Shown piece after piece: positions 15,278-26,296 of a stretch of DNA of 64,000 nucleotides (position 1 is the first letter of the stretch; each line of letters begins with the position of its first letter). Origin of the DNA: Paramacrobiotus metropolitanus. Its lineage: Eukaryota; Tardigrada; Eutardigrada; Parachela; Macrobiotidae. The notes below the pieces were generated by a model. The model was not told where the DNA came from, did not search any database, and saw nothing but the letters and a program-made list of their open reading frames with translations. The DNA lies in contig NW_026570334.1 of assembly GCF_019649055.1 (NCBI RefSeq), positions 62,001 through 126,000 on the forward strand. Direction: 5' to 3'. The position numbers were made by a program, and so were the translations under genes.

Positions 15278-16812
15278 ATGTCGTCCAGCCAGAGCCAACG
15301 CAGCGAAGCCCATATCGAGCATCATCAGGAGGTGCGCAAGGAGGGCTCCGGCGCCACCCAGACCCAGCATGCCGAGAAGGAGCACACCGTCCACACCGGC
15401 TATACCCACACCCAGGTCACCGCGCCCCTCGTCGCCCCGGCCCCGCCCATCATCCAGACGCCCAGTAAGTCCATTTATTAATAGTTTTTTGGTATTATAC
15501 AGCTTTTTTCTTATATATGCATATGAAAATTAAATACATACACCGTGACCTTTGCAAAAAATCTCAAATTTCGAATGATGTTTCTGTTATATCGGTACAT
15601 TCGCTGTCCATCTATAAATCCGATAGTTTTACATACTACTAATGCACCACCGACATATATATTACAAAATATTCTACAGTACATGGGCAAAAAAAATTCC
15701 CCAGCGAACTGCGTACACTGATGTTGGAAATTTATTCGGAATTTTATAATACCGACTTACGAATTTTTAAAGCATTATAGAGAAAAACTGAAACGATAGA
15801 TTTCACCAAAAAATTAAAATGACTGAATTTTTAAAGAAAAAATCTATATAAAGTATTTTATTCTAAAGTTTCTAACTTTTATAAGAATTTACCGGTTTAA
15901 AAACTTCAGAAAATTCAAATAAAAAGCCTTTTATGTTCCGGGAATTTTTATACGGGATTTTCCCTACAGGAATGGCCGAAGAATTAGTGGGCGGGTTCAC
16001 CGGGAGCGCGGCCCGCTACACGGCCACCACTGGCGAGCTGAACATCCAGCCCAGTGAGCGCCTCCTGCAGGAGGCCGCCCGCGACTCCGCCGCGCACAGC
16101 CGCGAATCCGAAGCCATCGCCAAAGCGCACGAGCGCGAACTGGAGAAGAAGACCGAGCAGTACCGCAAGGAGGCCGAGGCCGAGGCGGAGAAGATCCGCA
16201 AGGAGCTGGAGAAGCAGCACGAACGGGATATTGAATTCCGCAAGGGTCTCATTGACAGCGCCATCGAACGCCAGAAACGCGAAGTGGAACTGGAAGCCAA
16301 AATGGCTAAGCGCGAGCTGGAGCGGGAGGCCCAGCTGGCCAAGGAGGCCCTCGAGCGCTCCAAGCTGGCCACCAACGTCGAGGTCAACTTCGACAGTGCC
16401 GGTACGAAGAAATACAGAAATCACCATTGATTCCTTAATTAACTATATATTAATTTCCAATCAATTTTATATATGTAACATGATCTGTTTACTATGTAAT
16501 TAAATTAACTAATTCTAATTATTTATTTAAATAATCAAATAATTTTTTAAAATTTTATTGTTTTAATTAATTGAATCTGTTTTTATTTAACATTCTTATT
16601 TTAATTAAGTCTTATTCAAATTTATTGAGGAAATAAATTTGTTTTTCGTGGTAAATATGTTGATAAATAATTATATTTTCGCCGCTGTTTTGAGAAATAA
16701 TAGTTTTAATGAAAGTGGTATTTTTCTTGCAGTGGGCCACACCGCTTCCGTGGGAACGACCGTGTCGGAATCCGAGTCAGTAACACGGGACGTCCGCAAA
16801 ACCGGCCACTAA
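15278..16812 (+). CDS. CAHS: CAHS: cytosolic abundant heat-soluble protein (tardigrade desiccation protectant)
   Basis: Three exons, 15278-15464, 15970-16401 and 16733-16812, joined at GTAAGT/CAG and GTACGA/GCAG sites with both introns in phase 1, give 232 residues, the usual family length. The N-terminal 62 residues are His/Gln/Pro-rich and disordered, with no signal peptide. Exon 2 holds the diagnostic core: [20 protein letters not shown] near residues 64-83, then a charged helical region (about 100-205) with [36 protein letters not shown] and a closing [11 protein letters not shown]. The Ser/Thr/Val tail ([12 protein letters not shown]) ends in GH. Known for the family: CAHS proteins are mostly disordered, stay soluble on heating, form fibres or gels as water is lost, and protect cell contents. 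The gene stands alone here, about 2 kb tail-to-tail from DP. Its third-position GC is much higher than the flanking DNA, consistent with strong expression. The family call is near certain; the paralogue number cannot be told. Confidence 0.96.
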
Positions 16813-16944
16813 TCCCTCTATATAAACGCCCGATTGTATAGATGCAGCTTTTTTTTGAATGCGCTTCAGTTTCTCATCGGGATTTTTCGCCGCTGAACGC
16901 CAAAAATGTCGATTCTCCGCTGTTCTCTTCTGATCATTATGCTT

Positions 16945-16950
16945 AATAAA
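16945..16950 (+). terminator. poly(A) signal of CAHS
   Basis: AATAAA, 133 bases after the CAHS stop codon. It is the first canonical signal downstream on that strand, so a 3' end near 16970 is likely. Confidence 0.6.
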
Positions 16951-18654
16951 CCGTAAATATTTTATGCTAAAATTAAAATTGCATCGCGATGTCAAATACT
17001 CCTCCAATATTTGGTGATTAAAAAGCGCGCTTTGATATTCGACTAGCAAAATTGAAATCAAACAATAGAAAATCCAAAATAAAAATAATACGTACAAATC
17101 ACATTTCAACAAAAATATATAAAGCAAATTAACAAGCGCTAAAATAAAATAATAATAAATTTCTATTATGTACTAATTAACTAAATAATATGAGTAATAA
17201 TTGAAATAATTCAAGTTTAAAAAATAAGATTTAATAACGATTTATTAGTATTAATGAAATTCTAATAGATTTAAAGATATTTAACATAAATACTATTTTT
17301 TCCATTTTTGCTGGATAATCCAGACGCATCCGCTTTATTACAACAGTTCAACATCAGACCGAAGAAAAATACTCTAATGATGAAAAAGAGAAACAAATAA
17401 CCTGGAAAAACATCCAACCGGCAGTCTCCCAGCAGAAATTCGGCGAAAATCACACACCAATGTTAACGAAGTAATGGGCAGCAACAAACGGATGAAAAAT
17501 GCGTTAATAAACACAGGCGACATCCAGTAACCTTTCCGCCGTGAGATACACAACCAGAAAACAGAAACAATCAGAAAACAGAGCACAACATCGCACAAAC
17601 AGAAAAACAACGTTATCTAGTAAATTCTTGAACATCTTCGCAACGAATACCCAGAAAAACATCAGACCAAATTAACATCAAAATTTATCTTCGCCAAAAT
17701 GCCGGCCGTCCGCGAAAAAAAATGCTTTGTGTAGACTACGGGAAGATCATTCGTGGAGCTCCGCTTAAAACGTCATCGCCACACCTGCAAAGACGGTTAA
17801 ATCGTAAAATCCGCATAAACAACCTGGTATTAATCAACGCGATCCAGCTGAAACTTTTATTAATCAGAAAAATTAAATGATCAAAAAATATCCAGCTATT
17901 ATTAATTTAAACTTTAAAAAAGTTATAAATTACATTAGAAATATTAATGTACAAAAATATCAAACTAAGAAAAAAAATTATAAGATTTACATACATACTA
18001 CGAACGCCAAGAATGCACAAATATTAACATGCTGCGCCTAATAGGAATTGTGGACAAGCGCAATTCTCTTGGGCGCCACATCTCTACATCAGCGTCCGCG
18101 TTTTGAACATACAACTGGATGCTATCGGGCGGGAAAAACCCCGACTATTCACTACCCACAGAAAACCTACAATTCCGACAATTAAACGACAACGTTCACG
18201 ACAAACAGAAGGATTCATTCAAAAAAACTGCCATGTGGCATTTTCGTATCGGGAAGTATTTATTACAGACCGTATTTGACCGGCAACAATTGAAGAACGA
18301 CACATTTCCAAATAAAACTAACAGCTGTATGTCGCCGATACGGAATCGCATACGTATTAGGTCGCGGAGAAACGGAAAACAGCAATTAACACACTAAGAA
18401 TTAAGCGACTAACAATTAAAATAAGAACTGAGACCATTACCCAAATAAATAAAATTATCAGAATTAAAACCAAATGATCAGCAATTAAACGGAAATTTAA
18501 AGAAGAAATTCCACCTTAAAAAAGCTAAAATTATCAATAAACCAATTAAAAAATAAATGGAATTTCGATTAAACGAATCACCAAATCGACATCAGCATTG
18601 ATCCGATGAAATCGGAAATAACAAAAATTGGGAAACTCGAAAACAGGGAACGTT
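16951..18654. other. convergent intergenic region
   Basis: About 1.7 kb between the 3' ends of CAHS (+) and DP (-). It is A-rich on the plus strand, and I see no conserved frame, RNA gene or transposon ends. Confidence 0.55.
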
Positions 18655-18660
18655 TTATTT
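18655..18660 (-). terminator. poly(A) signal of DP
   Basis: AATAAA on the minus strand, 148 bases beyond the DP stop codon. Confidence 0.5.
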
Positions 18661-18807
18661 CCAAGGTCGCAATTCACAATAAACGTATTTACCTATTAAC
18701 AATTTGAACAAAAAGTCGAAAATCAGCAATGATTTAAACTAGTACTAACCAATCGATTCCCAGTCCATCTTAATTAACAAAATTTGCAATTCATCTCTCA
18801 CCGGCGC

Positions 18808-21800
18808 TCAGGTGCACTCCACGGCGCTAATACTCAGAATCCCCGTCTCCGTCTCCACCGTGCTCAACGTGGCCGTCTCCGGGAGAGGCGCCAGGGCGGG
18901 CGCGGCCATGAAGGTGTTCATGTCGGGGGGCAGGGGGGCCGCCGAGACCTCCATGTAGTACTTGGACTTGAGGCACACCGGGGAGCCGCTGTGCAGGGCC
19001 GCCACCTGCGCGGATTGCGCCTCCGGGACGGCCTCCTCCGGGGCCGCCGCCCCCTCGGGCGCCGCACTGGGAGCCGGGGCGATAGGGGCCGGGACGACCG
19101 TGGCGGCGCGCAGCAGTGACCCGGACGCGGAGGGCGCCGCTGCCAGGGCCAGGAAGGAGTTGGACGGCGGCGGGACGGTGGTGGCGGCGCGCAACAACGC
19201 TTGACGCCGGCGCTCCGCCTCGTGACGGGCGCGCTCCGCTTCCGCCGCGGCTTTTATGGCCAGCTAAATAAACCGCCAATTATTTTCACTGGACATTTAC
19301 TGGAGTTACCGGTATTTTTCGAACTGAAAATTTTATTTTGGTTTTTTTAAATCGATGGCCAAGTTTTTACAAGCGCGATAACAACTGATAAACAATGAGT
19401 AAATGTTCATAATTCTGTACGAATGTATGTAAATTATGCAGCCCCGTCTCTCGTTAACTGGGACAAATTTTTTATTTGATTGTTTTTGCAAAACGGATAT
19501 TGTCTACGAAATCAAACATAGTTTATCAAAGAATACCGTTTTAAAATCATCATTATGACGGAAACGTTAAGTATACGCTAACAACCGTAAATTACTGTAG
19601 AACTGTGGCATCAACTCCTTGAATCCAATCGAGATGCGCAAATACATAAAAAAAAATCATCCAGCGAAAAAGATCCATCCGAATTTACCGTAAATTAAAA
19701 TTGTATTAATTTTTATAAGAAATAAATTATTTGTTATTACGTTTAGTAGTTTACCGAGACCTAAACGATTAAAAAGTACGTAAACCTACTGTTGTATAAT
19801 TATTCATGGCGGAACGAGAACGAACCAAAATACGGATCAAGTGAAACACCGTATACAATTCCAAATATAAAATCAAAATAAAATTCGGCTTGAAACACCA
19901 CACCCCGCCATTTTTCCTGTTCCGTTAGAATCACTGTACCTGAGCCTTCTTCGTGTCCTCTAGCTTCCGCACCCGCTCGCGATGCTCAGATAAAAGCGCG
20001 GCGAAGCGCGGGCGCATAAACTCGGGCAGCTGTTCGATGGTGTGCTGCAGTTGTGCCGCGTTGTGCGTGCCGCTGTCAACGGCCTTGATCAGAGGCGAAT
20101 GACGGATAATCTCGGCGTCCTCGATAATCTGGAAGGGCTCGGAGAAGCGCAGCTCGTACTCCTTGGCGTCCCCGCTCACCGAGCACTCAATGTCGCATTT
20201 CGAGCCGCACGTCAGGAAGAGGAACGGCAGCTCGATGCGCTGCGTGGGATCCTCCAGCGCCAGCAGCTCAGGCGTCACGGCCAGGCGCCGGTTATTCGGC
20301 TGCGCCTGCAAAATAAAATCGGAATTTTCAGATTTCTTTTTGCGTAACGCACAGCGAAATCCCTAACAGTAAAAAATAACGTGGATTTTACAGCGTTATA
20401 TATATTTCGACAATAATCAAAACAGAGCGCATTAAAAAAAATTAAAAGATGTTTCCAAGTACCCTTAATGAAGCACAGCTTAAGCAACAAATTTTTGAAA
20501 ACAAGCGAAGCTAAAGCATGAAAGCATTTACAATAATTTTTCTTTAATTTGAAATCTTAATTCAGAAAAACGAAAATGAGCCAAAGCAAAGCAAAATTAA
20601 TTCGGCAATAATGTTAACGAACGAACACCCAAAACTACAAAACAGTGTCATGACGATATTATCCAAGCACTACAATTAAGTTACAAATCATAAAAAATAA
20701 GCAAAAATTATACGCATACCAAGAAATAATAAAAACAATCATTAAACTAAGAAAAACTGACGGTAATAACAAAAATTAACACAAACAGACAAATCTGGAA
20801 AGCTATACGTTCTACAAATTAACAAAAACAATAATTCGAATACCAACAAATAGCTAACTCATAATAAGACTAAAAAAATCGATAAAAATATATCGCAAAG
20901 ATAAAAATTTCAGAGAAATAGCCGAAAAGTTGGGAAAAATCCCATATCTTACAAAACACACATAAACAATAAAAAATTAATACGAATATCAATACAGTAT
21001 ATCAGTAAAATTAATAATAGTAAAAAGGTATAGACAAAGAAAAGAATGAAAAAATAAAAGAATGAAATATACGGTATTATAGACCGCGATAATAAAAACG
21101 GAAATAAAATCGCCGAAAAGATCCTACCTTCTGTTCCTGGATGAGCCGGGCCAGTTTCTCCTCCTTCTGGCGTTTATTGGACTCGGCCAGCTCCTTCAAC
21201 GCCACATACTGCAGGGAGGACTGGAAGAGACGCTGTCGCAAATGTCCCAGCTGCCGGCGCCGCTCCGTCAGACTGTCCTTCTTCAGCACCCCGGCCTCAC
21301 TCAACGAGCGCGGCAAGCCCACCCAGCGGATCTGCTTGCGCTCCTTCTGGATGACGTTGATGGCCATCAGGACGTTCAGGGCGTCGTACACCCGCCGGCG
21401 AATGTTCTTCTGCTCGCAGGCGATCTCGTCGCGCGACTTCGATGTCGGATTGGGATCCGAATACTCCTGCACGAGATCCTCCGCCACGGAATTGTACGTG
21501 GTCAGCTGTCATTTTTAAAAAAAAATCTTGTCAGAATAAAATCTTCTGTTGTCTTAGGGAAAAACTGAAATGATTTAAAACGGTCAGTCAGCAATCAAAG
21601 TTATATTTCATTTCTACTCGTACCATCAACAGCGGTGTTTCCTGGATATGGGCACTAGCCACTACACTATGTACCACAGCATTAATACATTAGCCGTGCA
21701 TTCGACGGGCGCAAAGCAAGGTACACTAACTTTTCGCCCCAGATTTCTTTTGGCCATGCATTTTAATATAATAAATCAATAAAAAAAGTTCGCTTCCTTT

Positions 21801-24367
21801 TATTAAAGCTCAGCATGTCGTCCTGAACTCTCTCGGACACAACCAATAATTTGCTTTGCTAGTAAGAGGTGTCAAAAATTACGAAAAAAATCTCACATGC
21901 AAAAACAAATAAAAACTTTAAGAGCATGAGATTTGTAATTTTTTACAGCAATGAATATCAAATCAAGGCCAAAATGTTTTACAAATAAATCCCTAAAAAA
22001 GCGATTTCATGTACCACAGCAAATTTAAGAAAAATCAGCAACGAAAATAATACAAACCAAAAACAGAGTGATTAAGTAAGTACTTATTTAAAACTTTTCC
22101 GTCAACAATTATTACAATTACACTGTTAGAAGCATTTTCAATTTTGTTCAAGTCTATGTACACTTCCTATAAATTAAACGAAGAAAACTCGTTTTAAAGG
22201 CCACAAACCACTTCATTGGTAGCTATTTTAAATACGAGGCCGCAAAATACTGGACTTGACAAATTGTTCCAACAAAAAAGCGACAAAGTTGCTCTCTACA
22301 TTTTAAAACAGATACTTACCAATTTTTAATCTTTTTTAATTTTTATTTCTTTTATTTTTCCCCTAAATTTTCTCCCTACATTTTTTCCCTACACATTAGT
22401 CCCACAAAAAGCGAAAGATTTTCTCCTTACATTTTTCTCGCGGACTTTATCACAGACTTTGGTGGCAAAATACCGCAGCCCTTTGACGCCGTCCTCGGTG
22501 GTGCGCCGTCGGCGTTTGGCCGCCGCACTATTGGGATCGGGCGCCTTGCCCACCGTCCCGCCGGCGGTCGTGCGCAGCGTGGCGATGGGGCCTTCCAGAC
22601 GCGGCCGCTTTTTCGCTGGCTCATCGCCCGCCGCGGTTAAGGCGGCGGCACTCCCCGCGGGGACCAGGGAGACGGTGTTCCCGGAGGAGGAGGTGGCCAG
22701 GACCAGCGGGACCACGCCGCTCTTCCCGTTGGCGCTAGTGGCGATATTGAAGGTCAGGGGGGACAGCTTGTAGCCAGCGGGGAAGGTGGCGCCGGATAAA
22801 TTCAAAACCTGGACACAGGGGCAAAATGTACAACGAAAAACGGAAAAAATGGACGAAAACGAGGAAGTTTTCAGCATTTTGTTTTTAAAAAATATGAATG
22901 AGGAAGTTTTCAGCATTTTGTTTTTAAGAAATATGAAAAAAACAATGAATGAGAAACTGCACTGGAAAATGTAAATCGCGTTCTTGCTTTTTAGGAGTTG
23001 TAAGGGAAATTATTACCTTACTTAGGAAAACGTTAACGCAGTAGGTATGGTCAAAATCAAGAGAAAATCGAATTTAATTACTGAATAATTATTATGGAAT
23101 TATTATTTCTTCGTCATAAATGTCGCGCTTTTTAAAACGCAAGATTTGGGATCAATAAATTTTGATTTAGCGTACAGATGTCATTAACGAACATTAACAC
23201 TAAATCAGCATCGAGAGAAAACCAAAGCATCGAAACAAAAAGGGAATACTGCACCAGCAGGAATAATCACGATAAAAATTGGATATAATTACCGAAAAAA
23301 TTTTTGTCGCTAGAACTGCCGTACTTTTCTTTCAAAACCAACTTTCACAAAGACTGACTTAATTCTAATTCAGCTTACATAAGCCAATAACTGAACATTA
23401 ATTATAAATTTCATGGAGAAGAAAATTAATGCATCGAGATAAAAGGAAAAATCAGCAGCAAAAAATAGGAAAAATCACGCGAAAAATCCATAAAAAATTC
23501 CGCACAACCTGCGCACCGTACCTTTTGCGGGAACTGGACCTTGGTGGTGATCCCCGGCCGGATCTGTCCCCCCGTGGGCCCTACTATGCCGTGAGGCGTC
23601 GTGACGCGCGCCACGCCCGCGCCTGTTTTCGTGACGAAGGCCGTCAGCGGGCTGACTTGGCCGCCGGGGTTCCTGGGCCGTTCCGCGCTCAGCGTCACCA
23701 CCGAGACGCCCTTGCTGCCCACCGGGGCATTGCCCACCGTGCTGATAATCGGTTTCAGCGGGGTGACCACCGGGCCAGGCGGCGGCGGGGTGGGGATGGC
23801 CGCGGATGTCGACGGCGTCGTCACCGGTCCTCCGGCCGCCACCGGACCATTGCTCACCTGCAAAGCACCATCTCATCAGCCAAAAGTTTGGTTTTTGTTC
23901 ATAGTGTAAATCTGGACTGTAATGGGGACGGTATAAGAAAAATATTTTTTCGAGATGACATAGGGAAAAAACAAAGAAACGATGCATAATCACGAACTAG
24001 GCGTGAAAAGTCAAAAGTGAGTGTAATTTCCCTGTACACGGTTCTGGTAGTGCTAAAGGCGCATACGGACACGCCGCGCAGTACAGCCGAGAAATTCTTT
24101 ATTTTCACTGCATCACAGCGAGGATCTGCGAAAAGCCTTTCTATTTGACTAAAATCATGTTTTCAATTACGGATACCATTCTAAATCACACCCCATAGTT
24201 TCACAATTTATAGAGGATAAAATTTTATCATTTTTGATTTTCTTATAAGCAGTGCTTTGGGATTAAACTAGACAACATGAAATACGAAATTTAACATTTT
24301 TCTGATTTTCTACATCTGCAGCAGAACGAACCTGTGGTTTGGCCTGAATAGGCTGGCTAGCCTGCAT
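18808..24367 (-). CDS. Dp: transcription factor DP (E2F dimerisation partner, TFDP)
   Basis: Six coding exons on the minus strand: 24367-24332, 23857-23522, 22808-22431, 21505-21128, 20305-19940 and 19263-18808. Every intron is phase 0 with GT/AG ends, giving 649 residues. DP pairs with E2F and binds promoters of cell-cycle genes in the nucleus. Residues 1-225 are Pro/Thr/Gly/Val-rich and disordered, with a nuclear localisation signal (AKKRPRLE, about 189-196) and an RRRR cluster near 224. The winged-helix DNA-binding domain runs about 231-315: GVKGLRYFATKVCDKVREK, then NSVAEDLVQEY, then the contact motif RRRVYDALNVL (RRVYD at about 287-291) and KERKQIRWVGLP. A charged coiled coil (about 325-376) and the DP dimerisation domain (about 377-460, with LPFLFLTCGSKCDIECSVS) follow. 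The last exon adds a short charged helix and an Ala/Pro-rich tail instead of the acidic tail of vertebrate DP1. The start is the only ATG in exon 1. The N-terminal exons and tail are the least certain parts. Confidence 0.93.
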
Positions 24368-24604
24368 CTTCTTCAATTAACAGCAGGACAGATTATTGAA
24401 GAATATCATTCAAAACAAATATTAGGAAGGGATGGAAGATTTGCTTATCAGTAAATCACAGAATACCAAGAACTCGCTGCAGCGTGTCTGCCACAGTGTG
24501 GAACGCGGTTAGAAATCAGCGTGGATTGTTTTGAATGAGAGAACCGACCCAGCGCGCTTTCTTGTCTGTATGCTGTTTGATTGCCACCAAGCGATTAGGC
24601 CAAA

Positions 24605-24679
24605 ATTGGCCTGATTGGTCCATGCGCCTGGGCAGCCAATCAGAATTGGAATAAATTATAGCGCCGCTGAATGGCGGGA
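24605..24679 (-). promoter_or_regulatory. CCAAT cluster and E2F-like site upstream of DP
   Basis: About 240-310 bases upstream of the DP start codon lie four CCAAT-type pentamers in 45 bases: ATTGG at 24605-24609, CTGATTGG at 24611-24618, CCAATCAG at 24636-24643 and ATTGG at 24645-24649. TGGCGGGA, close to the E2F consensus, follows at 24672-24679. NF-Y sites next to an E2F site are a common cell-cycle promoter layout in animals. Binding is inferred from the motifs only. Confidence 0.45.
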
Positions 24680-25882
24680 TAATCTCGCAGCGATGATGCG
24701 GGTGGGGCCAGTTAGCGGAAGTGGGCGGGTAACTTTTATTACTGTTCTGTCTCAGACTTACCGCGTTTCCGGCGATGTGTGAAAAAGTTTATTCGGCGCT
24801 TATTGAAATTGTGATCTACTCTTCTCCGTGAAAAGGCATATTAGGAATGCATAATTTCTTAAATTATTTCTGTTATTTAAATTATTGCTGTTATAATGTT
24901 ATTCTGCTCAAAACTGTGTTTATTTACTTATAAAGCACATGCACAGTACTGGATGATTTTTTGTGTTATTTACATGTCTACGAGTACTGATTTTCTCCAG
25001 TACGGTAAATAATTCATTAAAAATTGCCGGTTCGTTACCAGTTATTATATCTTTCGTAGCTCTCAACTTGTGAAGCAAACGCTGGCAGTTAATCGTAACG
25101 TATTGTAAGTACAACCACGCCATTCAATTATTTATCACCGTATTTAATGATTTAACGATTTTTATTTAATGATTTGTAACCGTTGAGAAAGTTGTTATTC
25201 CAGTTCAAGAACAACGGAATAAATAGAAAAATTTGTGTAAAATTGTAAATATTGACGATATTGATTGCTAGCTGACTTCCGTCAGCTGTCGTTGTTCACG
25301 TAACGGCGCGCTAGAGGGGTTGCTTATGCTGGAGGTGGAGAGCGTTGCGCACGCGATAAATATCCTACAAATATGTACGTGCGTAGAATTTATACGTATT
25401 TGTTAATGACGTGTTAAGTTCAGCGGGCGTTTAATTGTGCGCTAAATTTTTTATTATTGACACATTGCACATTGGGCAGTTACTCTACAGCGTAGAACGG
25501 AATGTATAGCGTAATCGTAGTGTGGTGGCTTCAGTTAGCTGACGCGGTTGTTGCTATATGGCAGAAGTAACAGGTATCGCACAAAGTTTAATAAAAATAT
25601 AGTTTGTCATTTTTTACGAATCAATGCATTCGTTTTGATTTTATATTAACATTTTTATTCGTATCAAAGTAAAAGAAAAGTTTGCCGGCTCCAGCACAAA
25701 CAGTAGCAAATATTAATATTATTATATTTGCCAATTGCCAAATAATAATCTTAAATAATTAACCAGCACCAAGAGGAACAAATCCAAGTTAATAAACTGC
25801 ACATTAAAATCCACTGACAACATGAAAGGAATAAATCGCATCACCCAGACCAATTAAAAATAATTTTCGGCCGACCGGTCGA
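24680..25882. other. intergenic region with two dispersed repeat copies
   Basis: No gene seen. It holds a 40-base inverted partner (25273-25312) of a sequence at 7931-7970, and a copy of the dispersed 15-base motif at 25515-25529. Confidence 0.5.
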
Positions 25883-26296
25883 TCAGTTCACGCAGCACAC
25901 CGGTCGCGTCCCGGTCCAGCAGCCCTCCGCAGCGCGGCCCTTCTGGAACTCCCCGGCGGCACACTCCGCCATGCAGAACGGGACACTACCCACGGTGCGG
26001 CAGCGGCGTGAATGCAGGAGCTTGCCGGCGTCCACCTCCCGGCAGCACTTCTGCTTGTAGCCCGTCCAGCACACCTTCCCGTCGCCCGCCGCATCCCGCT
26101 CCGCCTCGTACTCGCCCTCCTGGCAGGCGGCGGTCAGATCGCAGAAGGGGGCATCCCCGCGCCAATGGCACTGTTTCTGCAGGGGCGATGTTGCCGGTGT
26201 TGGAAGGTCACTGCCGCCTCCGGGAGGGAAGTCGTCCAGACCCTGGACACCGGCGAAGAGCAGCACGACAACCGGAAGGAAAGGAATGAAGTGCAT
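25883..26296 (-). CDS. small secreted protein with two tandem six-cysteine modules
   Basis: A single-exon frame of 137 residues. I start it at the ATG at 26296 because a clear signal peptide follows (FIPFLPVVVLLFAGVQG, residues 3-19), whereas the longer frame upstream is Phe/Tyr-rich low complexity. The mature protein has a short Pro/Gly linker and two copies of one module. Copy 1 has cysteines at 43, 52, 58, 76, 84 and 85; copy 2 at 99, 108, 112, 126, 134 and 135. Each has the pattern C-x3-G-x-x-PFC...C...CWTGx-x-x-x-CC. The twelve cysteines and lack of membrane segments suggest a disulphide-stabilised extracellular protein. The CWTG...CC pattern resembles short cysteine-rich domains seen in nematode secreted proteins, but I cannot name the family. 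A minus-strand TATATA at 26441-26446 could be its TATA box, leaving a leader of about 115 bases. Confidence 0.75.
   Translation of the reverse strand: MHFIPFLPVVVLLFAGVQGLDDFPPGGGSDLPTPATSPLQKQCHWRGDAPFCDLTAACQEGEYEAERDAAGDGKVCWTGYKQKCCREVDAGKLLHSRRCRTVGSVPFCMAECAAGEFQKGRAAEGCWTGTRPVCCVN

Noticed and set aside
15984-16427. 147-codon Leu/Gly-rich frame antisense to CAHS
   Set aside because: It mirrors the regular Glu/Lys codon pattern of the CAHS coiled coil; the sense strand is an established family.
23429-23989. 186-codon plus-strand Arg-rich frame
   Set aside because: It is the antisense of the Pro/Gly/Thr-rich second exon of DP.
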